From contig VYZB01000096.1 of NCBI GenBank assembly GCA_013397455.1, positions 1,962,521-2,026,520 of the forward strand: a stretch of 64,000 nucleotides of DNA, read 5' to 3'. Below are positions 11,286 to 23,272 of the stretch, piece by piece (position 1 is the stretch's first letter; the number at the start of each line of letters is the position of its first letter). The notes beneath the pieces were generated by a model, which had not been told where the DNA came from, made no database searches, and was given only the letters and a program-made list of their open reading frames with translations. The stretch is from Crotophaga sulcirostris (taxonomy: Eukaryota; Chordata; Aves; Cuculiformes; Crotophagidae). The position numbers and the translations under genes were made by a program.

Positions 11286-12760
11286 CTGAAAGGAGGACCC
11301 TGGGAACTACTGACCTGTCAAGCTTCACCTCTGTGCCCGGGAATATCATTGAACAGATCCTCCTAGAAGGTATGCTGAGGCACATGGAGGACAGGAAGCT
11401 GATTCAAGACAGCCAGCATGGCTTCACCAAAGGCAAGTCCTTACTTGCCAACCTAGTGGCCTTCTGGATATGGATTTCATTGGTGGGCTATTCGGTGGAT
11501 AAGAAATTGGTTGGATGGTTGCACTCAGAGGATAGTGGTCAATGGCTCAACGTGAAGATGGAGATCAGTGACGAGTGGTGTTCCTCAGGGTCTGTCCTGG
11601 GACTGGTGTTGTTTAACAGCTTCATGAATGTCATAGACGATTGGGCTGCATCCACCTTCAGCAATTTTGCAGGTGACACCAAGCTGAGTGGTGAGGCTGA
11701 CACCCCTGAGGGACGGGACAGGATGCCATCCAGAGGGACACTGACAAGCTGGAGAAGTGAGCTTGTGAAAACCTCATAAGGTTTAACAAGGTGAAGTGCA
11801 AGGTCCTGCACCTGGGTTGGGGCAATGCTCAGTATCAATACAGGCTAGGGGATGAAGAGATTGAGAGCAGCCCTGTGGAGGACTTGGGGGTTGTGGTGGA
11901 TAAGAAACTGGACACGAACTGGCAATGTATGCTTGCAGCTCAGAAGGGCAACCCTATCTTGGGCTGCATCAAAAGAAACGTGGCCAGCGAGTTGAGGGAG
12001 GTGATTCTGTCCCTCTACTCTGCTCTGGTGAGACCACACCTGGAATACTACACCCAGCTCTGGAGCCCTCAACACAGGAAGGACATGGAGTGGGTCCAGA
12101 GAAGGGCCACAAAAATGACTAAAGGCCTGGAACACCTCCCCTGTGAAGAGAGGCTGAGAGAACTGTGGTTATTCAGCCTGGAAAAGAGAAGTCTCTGAGG
12201 AGCTCTAATTGTCGCCTTCCAGTACTTAAAGGGGGGTTATAAGAAAGATGGGGAAAAACCTTTTAGGGGGGCTGTAGCAATAGGATAAGGGGTAGTGGTT
12301 TTAAACTAAAAGAAGAAAAGTTTAGACTAGATATTAAGAAGAACGTTTTCATGCCAAGGGTGGTGAAACAGTGGAACAGGTTACCTAGAGAGGTGGTAGA
12401 TGCCCCATCCCTGGCAGCATTCAAGGTCAGGTTGGATGGGGCTCTGAGCAACCTGATCTAGTTCAGGAGTGTCAAACTCATTTTCACCAGGGGCCACATC
12501 ACGTCACACATCACACACGCTGCACACATGACCAGGGTGCTGGCAGGAGCGTAAGGGCAAGGAGCTCGGCGCTACCACCGGATGGGAGCAAGGTGCTGGG
12601 CTGGATAAAACAAGGTGGAGGGCTAGTTTCAGCCCATGAGCCTTTTGTTTGCCCCCCATGATCTAGTTGAAAATGTCCCTGCTTACTATAGGGGGTTTGG
12701 ACTAGATGACCTGTAAAGGTCCCTTCCAATTCTAGACATTCTATGATTCTATGATTCTAA
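11286..12760 (+). mobile_element. CR1 LINE with decayed reverse-transcriptase end, interrupted by a MITE
   Basis: This is a 5'-truncated CR1 that keeps the second half of ORF2 and the whole 3' end. The translated remnant shows the block QHGFTKGKS (about 11430), GSVLGLVLFN (about 11590), the polymerase catalytic motif as FAGD instead of the usual F/YADD (11666-11677), then [20 protein letters not shown] and [20 protein letters not shown]. The frame shifts between about 11765 and 11791, separating the catalytic part from the C-terminal part, so the copy is dead. The 3' end carries AGGTGGTAGATGCCCC, GGACTAGATGACC and an ATTCTATG octamer tail at 12737-12760. A 197-bp hAT-like MITE sits inside at 12464-12660. 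Confidence 0.93.
12464..12660. mobile_element. Non-autonomous hAT-like MITE nested in CR1
   Basis: The element begins CAGGAGTGTCAAACTCA and ends TTTTGTTTGCCCCCCATG, so its ends form imperfect terminal inverted repeats (10 of the first 14 positions match). It is bounded by a perfect 8-bp direct repeat ATCTAGTT at 12456-12463 and 12661-12668. Eight-base duplications with a TCTAG-like core, and CAGGGGTGTCAAAC-type ends, are typical of hAT (Charlie-like) transposons. Removing the insert and one ATCTAGTT restores continuous CR1 sequence, which confirms both boundaries. No coding capacity is present. Confidence 0.88.
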
Positions 12761-13506
12761 TTATAATAATTGAATGATATACTCCTAATTTTATTCTTAG
12801 GTTAAATAAGAAAGAGTAGTTTAGAATCAGTAGCATTATTTTGTCACTCCTCCTAGCCACAAGATTTTCCTTTGGCAAGGGCTTAGGAGTGTTTTAATAT
12901 AGAAATCTATGAAAATTTTTTCTTCCAAATGGACTGCTGTTCCTAACACAAGTAAGACTAAGAACTTCCTTAATAATGATGACCTATTTTAAAACAGCTC
13001 CTGCCTGCCACTGGCACTGCTGGGTGTTCAGTGAAGCTGCCCACAAGAAAGATGGTGGCTTGTTTTAAAAGAGAGAAAGTGCTGTTAAATGTCTTCTATC
13101 TTGGTCATAAATAACTTTTATTCAATATTTATAATATTACTGAATAGTATTATCATAATGTGGATGGAGGTTTATACGAGAGCTCTACTGTGCATTTCCA
13201 TTGCTTAATATCTTTGGTGATCATTAGTATCTTTTTTAGGGATGGTTTGAACATCTGCATAATAATGTTCATGTTTACATTATTGAAATGTGTTCTAGCC
13301 TTAGCTACAGTTTAATAAAGCTTTCCTTCAACAAAATTTCTGTGTGTGAAACAAAGGGAGGAAAGGATTGTCATTGAACTCTTGCCCATCAACCCGATTA
13401 TTCTTTGCCTTTTCATTCATAAATAGATTCATATTGCCATAATCAATGAAAACTTACATAAGAATACAGAAGCATGTAACTCACCAGATTCAAATTTAAA
13501 GTTGTA
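12761..13506. other. Non-coding, nothing recognised
   Basis: AT-rich sequence between the CR1 and the LTR-like repeat. No exon or repeat was recognised. Confidence 0.4.
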
Positions 13507-14638
13507 TCACTTCTTTTTCATTACAGAGTAAGTACTGGTTTTGGGTCTGTGTGTCCAGGTGTTGGGGTGGGGCTGCAGGGGTGGCTTCTGTGAAAAGACT
13601 CCAGGAGCTGCCCTCTTGTCAGACAAAGCTGGTTTCAGCCAGCTGCAAAATGGACCCACCGCTGGCCAAAGCTGAGTCCATCCATGACACTGGTGGCATC
13701 TCTGTGTTAACATGTTTATGAGGAGATGAAAAAATCCTGTGTAGCAGCTGTGAGAGAGAGGAGGGAGAAAAAATGCTGGAGAAACAGCCCTGCAAATGCC
13801 AAGGTCAGTGAAGGAGGGGGAGCAGGTGCTCCAAGTGCCAGAACAGAGATTCCCCTGCAGCCCATGGTGAAGACCATGATGAGACAGGCTGTCCCTCTGC
13901 AGCCCATGGAAGTTAATGGTGGAGCAGGTATCTGCCTGCAGCCTGTGGAGGATTCCACACTGGAGCACGTGGATGTACCTGAAGAAGACTGTGACCCCAT
14001 GGGAAGTCCCCACTGGAGCAGGCTCCTGGCAGGAACTGCAGCCCATGGAGAGAAGCCCAGGGTGGAGCAGGTTTGCTGGCAGAACCTGTGGCCTATGGGG
14101 CGACCCCTGCCAGAGCAGGCTGTTCCTGAAGGACTGCACCCCGTGGAAAGGACCCAGGCTGGAATGGTTCTTGAAGAGCTGCAGCCTGTGGGAAGGACCC
14201 GTGTTGGAGCAGTTCATTAAGGACAGTATCCTGCAGGAAGGACCCCACAGTGGAGCAGGAGAAAAGTGCAAGAAGGAAGGAGTGGCAGAGACCAAAGTGT
14301 TATAGATTGGCCACAATGCCCATTCTCCTTCCACCTGTGCTGCTTGGGGGGTGGCAGTAGAAGATTCGGGTGTGAAGCTGAGCCTGGGAAGAAGGAAGGA
14401 GCCTTGTAAGGTGTTTTTAGCCTTGTTTTTATGTCTACTGTCCTACTTTGGTATTAATTGGCAATAATTTCAATTAATCTCCCAAAGTGGAGTCTGTTTT
14501 GTCTGTGGTGGTAAATGGTGAGTGATCTCTATGTCCTTATCTTGACCCACTGAGGTTTTTCTGCCTTGTCTCACTGAGGAAGAGAAGGAAAGTGTGACTT
14601 GGTGTGTGTGTGGCAGCAAGCCCAGGTCAGCCCACCGT
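13507..14638 (+). mobile_element. Endogenous-retrovirus LTR-type repeat, 5'-incomplete
   Basis: The segment resembles a long, abundant bird LTR. It contains repeated GC-richer modules built from GCAGCCCATGG and CTGGAGCAG (about 13850-14260), then AAGAAGGAAGGAG, then a late part with CAATTAATCTCCCAAAG, GGAGTCTGTTTTG and GGTGAGTGATCTC, and ends near CCAGGTCAGCCCACC. The usual TG start of the family is not visible, so the left part is missing or too diverged. Several overlapping open frames occur, including a 275-codon one on the minus strand (13507-14334) and two on the plus strand. They come from the modular repeat and have no known domains. Family assignment is from memory, not from a search. 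Confidence 0.65.
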
Positions 14639-17600
14639 AGAATTTTTCAAATATACTTACAAAGGCTAACTTGAGCCTAGTGAGGCCCCTCTTCATGAGT
14701 TTCCTGCAGTATCAACACAACAAAAGAAAGACAGCCTTCTCCAAAAGGCAGCTCTGAGGGGATAAATTCAGCTCTGGAGTCCTGGCAGTTCTTTGTTTTC
14801 AATGCTGCACCAGCAGCTCCATTGCCAGCCCAGCTGCTCCTTCCTCCCTCCATCATGGCCCCAGTGCAAGTGTCTGCTGAACTGTTTAATGAAGCTGCTT
14901 CATTAAAATTAAGCTAATGAAAAGTATTTTCCCCTTCACCATTTTGGCAAAGCATTTTTTAAGCTACAAAATGGAACTGGTCTAGTTTGCTGTACAGTCC
15001 CACAAGCTGCTGAGCTAGCGCAACTGAGGGACTACGAGAGATTATCCGCAGTACTTTTGGTGTTCATGGGAGCAATGGACTTATTCCACCATTATTTCCA
15101 CAGTCTGCAATGACTAATCATGTTGTAGTCATTGAGAAGAGCAATAGTCAACACTTAGGAAATAATTTCTGGTTTTGCAGGTGCTGTTTTGAGGTCTATG
15201 AGCCAGTGCAGCCAAAATTAGTGTTCTGAGCTTTTCTTGTGAAGAAAACGTTCATAAAATTTTACTGTTGAATAACTGGAGTTAGAAGACTGTTGCCAGT
15301 GTTAGTTCAGATAGAAGTAGGTTTTGTGTGTCCGTATCAAATGGTGTATGTGTGGTTTTTTTCTCAGACACTTTTAAAACTCTGATTTTTTTACATAATG
15401 GAATAAGTTTTTTCAGCTTGTAGCATGTGGAAACAAAGGAGGGAGAAAATATCGTAGGTGAGGCTGACTAAGTGAATGGGGTCTAGGAAGCTGTGCTGTT
15501 GCATTTTTCAATGTGATCTGGGACACAAATAGTGAAAGATGTGGTCCTAGTTGCAATTGCTGCACCCCCAAGCTTTTATATTTTCACAGGTAATCAAACA
15601 CTCTTTTTATTGTGTAAAACAATAGGAGAGCTGATTTGCTCCTAGTATTTCAGTTTTTGTACAGAGACAAGATCTTCTGATAGTTCAAATTATGTGATGA
15701 CTTTGGCTCTAAGTTTGTTTGCAATTTACACGAATCACTGATATTTTAAAAAAGAAGATATAAAAATAGTTTTGCTGTAATTTAATCTGTTATTAAAACA
15801 TTTTTAATAGTGAATCCTGTGGTTGACAGCAATTATGATTGAATTTCAATATACTAGGGTTGTGAACTCATGAACTACCAAAATTTTGGAAGATTACACA
15901 GAGAAACACAGTGTGAATTTACTGTTGCCCCGTCTATGCTGACACGTAAGAAAAAAATAGACCTTGCATCAAAACATTTACATTTTTTCTAATTGTAATT
16001 AAAGTAATTGATTCTCCTGAGTTACAGAATTGCAGACTTACTTGTACATCTGATATGTAGCCTCATTGACTCAATTGAATTTTTTGAAAAAATACCTGAG
16101 AAATATAGCAATTAAAAATATTACCACACTAGTAGCAATTTCCTGAATGCCTACCTAGCTGTCTTATTTTTAAGTGATGCTATAGTTAGAGGAACATTTC
16201 ATTCTTTCAGAAGAGAAATAAATCTATTAGGACTAGGGCTATTATGTAGGACTATTAAATATTCACATATTTTGTACTACTTGGTTGCTAATATTAGTCT
16301 AGTATTCATTAGGAGCTACAATACATTATTGGTTAGAAAATGTGAAAATGTGTGGTGTTTTTTTTTTTTTCTTCTTGGATGGCTAGAAAAGTCATCTTTG
16401 ATCTGCAATTTATTGAAAAATAAACCATCTGTCCCCCTTTTTTATGCCTCCTCTCTAGAATGCTGGTAAAACTTACTAGAGAAATAATCTTTTAACATGT
16501 TAATGTGTGTTATACCACCAAAGGAGTGTGATGCTCCTCCTTTCAGAATCAGAGCCCACTCTTCTGGAATGATTTGCTGCCCTCAAATTAGAATAAATTA
16601 TACATTTTTAAAATGTCATATTTACTCAGAAGCCAGCAGTTTTATTAAAACTAACTTCCTTTTGAACATTTTTTCTATAAATATCAGACACAAATTTCTG
16701 GAGGGTATAGTAGACTTTTACTTTTTCACAGGTTAATATTCAGACTGTCTCAGTGGCTGGTTGAACAAATGTCCAGTGTCTGACTGGATTACAGTGACTC
16801 CATTACTGGTTTGTACTGCTGTGTTATTGTATCATGAAATACTAAAAGGTCTTTCCTCCTAATGCTGTATGTGAAGAGGATGCACTTATACTAAATGTTT
16901 CTGTCTGTAGAAAATGAGAATGGAACTTCAACAGAGATCTGCTTAAGATGATAATGGAATTACTCTGAAAAGAGGAGGGCATTTTCTTCATTTTCTTCTT
17001 AAACAAAACTTTTTTTTTTCCATCCAAGAAGTGATATATTTCTTCCAGTGCTACAAATATGTTTTAAATTACATAAGTGAGTTTAATATTTTAAACTTTA
17101 CTTACATTTAGGTTCTATAAGATAGGATTTTCCAATTTTTGTAATTTCATTTTAATTTTATGTATAAAAGTGTTCCGGGAGATGACCTTTTAAGCCTGTC
17201 AGTCCTACAGATTTTCATACAGATCAATTTTAAATTATAAACTTTTCCCAACTAATTTTTAATGGATGGATCTAATAAGAAGATACTTGGGTTAGACCAT
17301 TCCACTGGAAAGTAAAACACTACATAGGTTTTTTTGTGATGCTTTCCTGAAAATTTTGTTTCCATAATAAAATGACTGAGCCTGATTTTGATTTAACTTG
17401 CATTCTTTTATTCTGTTATAAGTCTACTGATACCATTAGATCACTTATGATTTAATCTTGTTGTCAAAGAAAAAAAAAATCAAGCCATTATTCCTCATCA
17501 TTTATGTCAAAACCTATTATGGCCATGCGGGAGTGAGAGACTGCAGATGGCTTTGTTTCTGTCCTGTAGAATTTAAGCAATGGAGTTGTAGTTCCTGAAC

Positions 17601-18207
17601 TGGCACTGCTGCCTCTGGAACTGCAGAGAGAACAGCAATCTGAAGTGAGACATAGTGCTCATCCTGGGGAAATCTTGAAACAAACAAACCCCTTCTGTCA
17701 CATTGGAATTGTATTGTTTGATCTTGTTCTGTTCTCACTTGATACAGAGGACCTGTATTGTATTGTCTTACTCACTGTACAGGCTTCCCAGTTTTCTTGC
17801 ACTTACTGTTAATACTGCCTGAGCTGGAGGTATATGTTTTGAAAACATGGATTGTAGATTGGCTGCTAATATTTTGCTGATGTCTTTGTTATTCTTACAC
17901 AGTAAAGTGTTTTCTGGTAATTTCTTCGATGATTGATAACATTTTCTCTCCTTGGAAGTGGATAGACATCACAATGTCCAGTGTTATGCTATAGATAAGT
18001 GGATTAAATCTGTAAAATAAATACAGAAAAGTGAGACAGTTTGCCCAGAATGCCCTAACAAGAGAGTTAAATGATGGTTATCCATTTAAACTATTGAAAT
18101 TTATCAAGGTATTTACTGCATCTGTTTAAAAAGAGCTTACTGCGCAGTGAAGAAGTTAGCAAGCCTTGTGGTGTCAGCACTTCTTGCGTTCACTGTTGCT
18201 TCTAGAG
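14639..18207. other. AT-rich non-coding stretch with small palindromes
   Basis: No gene was seen. A 23-bp near-palindrome lies at 14885-14907, and an 8-bp inverted repeat (AATGACTA / TAGTCATT) at 15109-15133. The rest is unremarkable intron-like DNA. Confidence 0.4.
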
Positions 18208-18251
18208 CTTTTTTTCCTTTCTTTCTTTTTTTTCTTTTTTTTTTTTTTTTT
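18208..18251. repeat. Polypyrimidine (T-rich) tract
   Basis: About 44 bases of T with interspersed C, ending in a pure T-run. It is a simple-sequence tract with no adjacent recognisable exon or retrocopy. Confidence 0.85.
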
Positions 18252-21200
18252 GAATCTTAAATACTTTGTTAATCTCATGTGTCTTTGGCTACTCTGCTAC
18301 CTCCAGGTAGTTTTGTGTAACATCAGTTTGTGGAATACACACAGTATAAAGGTTAGCATTTTAATGAACAGTGAAACTAGCGTAAACTCCACAAACATGA
18401 TGAAGTTTTGTGGTTAAAGTTCAAGAATAATCACATGTTTAGTAAGTATTATGCTTGCACTAATAAAAAGTAAGGGAACTGAAGGAAATTGCAACTTGAT
18501 ATCTACATTTATGACATCATCTTGTATATAGATACAGCTTTATGTTTTTATTTGCTTATAGTAGATAAAGGGAGGACGATAGGGCTTTCAGTGGTTCTCA
18601 TGCTCTTTTTACTGCCAGTTAACTAGCTCTTATGAGTACACTCGCTATTTGAGTTACTTGAATTAGTTTTTATATAAATTTTTCTGGAATATAAAAATAT
18701 TTGAAGAATAATTCTAATTTAAAGCTAAAAGAAAGCTATTTAATTATTCAGCTGTGAAGTAGAAAGTGTTTATGCTTTTGTCTAATATTAAAAATCTAAA
18801 ATGTCCTCTGTATGTGTCTTCATGATATTAATGAAAAATGTAAATTATTTTTTATAAATAAGCAATAACAAATCAATAGTTTTTGGATCTTATTAAGAAA
18901 GTCTTTCTGTGTTACATTAGAAAATGTTTTAGCGCTATTTTATCTGTAGTAGATAACATGTAAAAATAGTTGTTTTATTGTCTTGAATTATCTTTGCCCT
19001 GATAACTTCCTTTAACACTTTTTGGTGAAATCCCCATATGTCCACTGCTAAAGGAATACATCTTCATGAGTGCTAACAAAAGTAACTCCTGCCTATACTT
19101 AAATTTATCCAGTTCAGTCAAGTAAGAATCAAAGTACAGAAATCTGAAAAGGGCATAATTAATTGTTATTTCTAACAGTTGGCGTTTGATAGCTGAAGCT
19201 TTTTTTATGCTGTCAGCTGCACCATTTCAAACTGAAGTGCTGTTTTTAATTTGCTTGTGACAGACAGCGATGCCAGTCAAAATGCGAGAGCCTGAATGCT
19301 ATCAGTTTCTGTTCGTTTGCTTATTCACTTTCTTGCTTTGCTACAACCTACTTGTTCTCTCTCAATCTGTCAGACCTACTTAAAGGAAGTTGTAGTCTAC
19401 ATTTCTACACTAGTTTTGTTTTGTTTTCCCATGTTTCCTTGTTTTAATAAGCTGTTTTATCCAGTTTTACTCTGAGCAGGTTGATCTATATTTTTCAGAA
19501 GTTGGATCGATTGAGTTAAGGTGCCTGTAAGAGTGTCACCAAAATTCTTAACATACACGGAAATCATCCAGCCCTGTTTCTGACTGTGCTGAAGAGGGAT
19601 ACAAAGCTCTTTTCGGGCCAGGAAGTAGATCTGCTGCTCTCTGTCTCCAGCAGCTATGTGGGTGTTTCTTGGGCAGAGGTGGAGAGGGAGCTGACCTTAA
19701 CATTTGTTAGCAAGTTTTGGGATTGTCTGCACTGTCACAAAGAAGGAAGTGATTAGAAACAAGAACAAATCTGACTTAGATTATCCCTTTGCATTCCCAA
19801 AATACATTTTCACAGCCTTGAACAAATGTTGTCCCTGAAGAAGCACAAGTAGGTTTTGTTCCTTTCTCTGGGCTTTTAGTAAAAATAGAGCAAATGCACA
19901 TCATCCATCAGATCCATATCTTAGTGTGTTCATCTTTGTCTCTCTTTGTGCTGCTGCTTTTTCTTGAGGAAGGATGTCATTATTGTAAAAAGTTTTCAAT
20001 GGGAAGGTAGGCCATTCATTTTAAGGGATGTGAATTTCAGCTCAATCTGGTAGTTGAAAATAAATAGTTGCAAAACTTGTGTTCCAGATTGAGAATGCAA
20101 TTCTCAGTAATTAGAATACAAGAGTTTCTTGGAATACATTTCCTGAGATCTGCAGTTTGGTACATGTATGTCCCAATTCTCTGGATCCAGGTGTGCAACT
20201 CAACTTTGAGACTTTACTACATAATAAGGCAAAATTAAAGTGTGTACCAATCTTCTTCAGTTTCCCTGTGCCCTGGTCTTCACAAAAGGGCTCATCATTC
20301 TGTGCATGAGATGAGAGCCATGGTATAGTATAAAGAATAGCTGTTTTGGGTGAATCAAAGGTGAGGGTATTTGGGTCTTGATGCACAATGAAAGATTTAT
20401 TTAGTTTCACTCTAGGTCCTATCCTGAATTCCGTTACCGCCAGTGTGCATTGCATTGTAGTATCTACTATCTATGTAGTATAGCAGTGAAATGTCTAGTT
20501 TCTGCAGTGATGTAAAATCATGGAGTATGTGATGAGGTGTGTTTTCCCAGATTTTTCTTGTTGGATAGGGAGGTTGCTGAATTTTATATAAGTTATGTTT
20601 TCTCATCCTCATTAGAAGAAGTTGAAGTAGTCTGATCAGGGAATGATTAAAGCATGAATCAGAGTGACAGTGTCCTCATTTGAAAAGAAAAAGTGCAGCC
20701 TCCTGGATACTTAAGGTTTTAAAAACACTGCCATCAGTACAACTGTGCCTCCAGGAAAAATGAAGAATCCAGTATGACCCCATGACTGTGCACTTGATAA
20801 TCATTTCACTCTTAATAATCTAATCCGTCCATTGTAATGAAGCAATTAGCTTGCTGTGCCTCCAGCTGTAGTCTAATGGTGAATAATGGCATTTATTCTT
20901 ATTTTAACAGTTTTCCTGTTGTATACTATTAAGTGGAGTTTATTTGACCTCTCCTTTCAAGCCTTGTACATGGTAGAAAAAAAATCTTTTTATAAGTCAT
21001 ATATATAAGGACATATATGATGGATGAATTTATCTTACTGCCATAAATTTCTTTGGGTCAGAAGTAAAGGTAATATAACATTGGAGGACAATAAAGGGAA
21101 AAAATAAAGCAAAAAAGGGCAAGGAAAGGAGAAACCATAGCACTAAATCTGACTGCTATGAGTTCCTCTGGTTTCATTTGAAGTGATCAAAGAAGTGATC

Positions 21201-23179
21201 TGTGACAAAGTATTACTCATTCCTGATCTCGTCAGTGAGCCTCATAATCTTCCCTGTATTTTTCAATTTCTTTTGTGGTCTAACACTCTATCTCAATATA
21301 GGTTATCTTTTTAGGGCTCTCAGTTTAAAATGAGAAGAAAAATTCCTTGTGTATTTTTAAATGGGATAAGGGAAGGATTTTATTTGATATCTAATATTTA
21401 AGGTTAACGTATGTTCATTTTGACTTTGCCAGAAGTAGGTAGTGCTTGTTTTCTTTCTTCATTGTCTCTCTTTCAGATTTCCTTTCACTCTCCCTTCTTT
21501 TTTCTTCAGTGCTTATTCCTTGTGAGAGTTTTCTATGACACAGGCAGATTTTGTTCAGTGCAACCGTTACTCTTCTCCTACAATGACTTTTTTTTGGTAG
21601 GAATGGCCTGCAATCTCAGACATGGAATTCAGGAGATGCGAGGAGAAGGAATGCAGTGTGTTTTGTACAGTATAACTGCTGAAAGGCAGATCCAGGTGGA
21701 AAGTGACATTAGGAAGTTCTTGAGGGGAGAAAGCACCTTTTCTGTGTGTAGAGTTTTAAAGGTCTTGTTAGGGTTTTATTTACATTCAAACTCTACCAAT
21801 AGAATTTCCTACTGCAGGAGTACTATAACTATATATGTTCTTGTGGGCTCCTTGGCTTGTTTTCACAGCCTCAGTAAGGTTTGGCTCAAGGCTTCAATAG
21901 ACCTTCTCAATTTTTTGGTGCGATTTGCATGTTCACTGAGGTAATGAAAAAAATCTTTTCAAGTTTTGTCAGGTTTTTTTTTGCCAGAACTTTTCATGTG
22001 CTGCTGGAAGCCAGACAAGTTTTGATATCTGGATTCTGCTGGGAGAAACCAGAATTTCTGCCAGCTCCCTTCCCAGCTCCTTGGCAGCCTTGCTGGCACG
22101 CTGCTGGGAAGCCATATTCTGCATCCTTTGTGTCATTCGGTCCCTGGTTCTTCACCAATGGAGGCAGCTGGGGCTTCCAGGACCCTTAGATCTGGGCAGC
22201 ATGTCAGGTGGCTTGTTGCAAAATCCAGACTCCTGATTAAACTAGGTCAAAACCAGTAATTCCACTTTGTGGAAAATTTCTGAATTTTTCGTGTTTGTTC
22301 TTCCATAAAACAGAATCACTGCTAGGTTTGTACCTTGTATCTTCCTTTCCTTATGTGGATTTTGAATGTTCTCCTATTTGGATTTTTTTGGTATTTCAAA
22401 TGAATATAACTTCTTTCTCTCTTTTACATTTCTCTGCTCAGTCAGTTACATAAAATTCTTACAGAAAAATGTCCGTGCCTTAAGAATGCTCTCACAAATA
22501 TGAATGAAAATATTGAATTGTTAAAAATGTGTGATCTGACATGTTTCTTGGCTAGGAAGAACAATTCAGCCCAGTTAATCTGTACAGTGAGAGATTATTA
22601 TTAACTCTGACTACTTCTCTCTTTACTGGGGGTTGGAATCTTCCAACTAACTGCTGAAACTACATAAACCAACAAAGTTTTCATCCAGAATGGGCACACA
22701 ATGTTGAATTGCTTTTGTTCTATTTATCCATTTGATTAAAATCTTTTGTTGAATGAACATTTCATGGTTATATGAAAATGACAACATAGCAGGCTAAACC
22801 TCTGCTATAAAAAAAAATAATCAGATGTTACCTATATTCTATAGTGTTTAAACACATTTTCTGTGTATTCAGCAGAGCCAACAAAGAAAATGTACTTCTA
22901 ATTATTATCACCTAACAAATAGACTTCTGTTGTCTCATTTAGAACAAGAAACTCGTTTAAATCTCCAGAAAACTAAATAAGTTCTATGCTTACAGAATCA
23001 TAGACAATAAATGTAATTGCCTACCTTTCCCTATTCTTCCTTATGTAATTTATATTGTGAGCATCTGGGGCAGCTCACAGCACTTTCTGATGTGTTAGAA
23101 GTGCATGTCTACTCTGTTTTATGATAAAACTTGTAGTAACCATTTGCCATTCTGCAGGTTTTGTTAAGATGTAACAGTG
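18252..23179. other. AT-rich non-coding stretch, possible conserved elements
   Basis: No exon was supported. A plus-strand open frame at 21411-21944 (177 codons) is the longest outside repeats here. It is rich in Phe, Leu and Ser as expected from T-rich DNA, has no recognised domain, and is not called. Segments near 19185-19320 and 20800-20930 have a less AT-skewed, motif-rich look (see findings). Confidence 0.35.
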
Positions 23180-23272
23180 ATTGGCTGTTCCCAAAGGAAC
23201 TGCTCTTAAATATGCCTAATTAGTGAAAGCAAAAGGCATATTTAAGAGCAGCTCCTTGGACAACCCAGAAGA
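23180..23272. repeat. Imperfect hairpin (inverted repeat), about 93 nt
   Basis: The core arms are 22 nt (23196-23217 and 23234-23255) with a single mismatch around a 16-nt loop. The left arm reads GGAACTGCTCTTAAATATGC and continues with CT. Outward, TTGGCTGTTCCCAAA pairs imperfectly with TTGGACAACCCA, extending the stem to roughly 36 bp with small bulges. The lone core mismatch is A-C in a plus-strand RNA but becomes a U-G wobble in a minus-strand RNA. Size and shape fit either a microRNA-like precursor or a small foldback transposon remnant. I recognise neither. Confidence 0.6.

Noticed and set aside
11333..12198. Two plus-strand frames with polymerase-like motifs as a host gene
   Set aside because: They are CR1 ORF2 remnants with a frameshift and an altered catalytic motif, not a cellular reverse transcriptase gene.
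13507..14334. 275-codon minus-strand frame as a protein-coding gene
   Set aside because: It lies fully inside an LTR-type repeat with modular GC-rich units. Overlapping frames on the other strand are equally open and no domain is visible.
21411..21944. 177-codon plus-strand frame
   Set aside because: The translation is Phe/Leu/Ser-rich as expected from T-rich DNA. There is no domain, no splice context and no conserved-looking motif.
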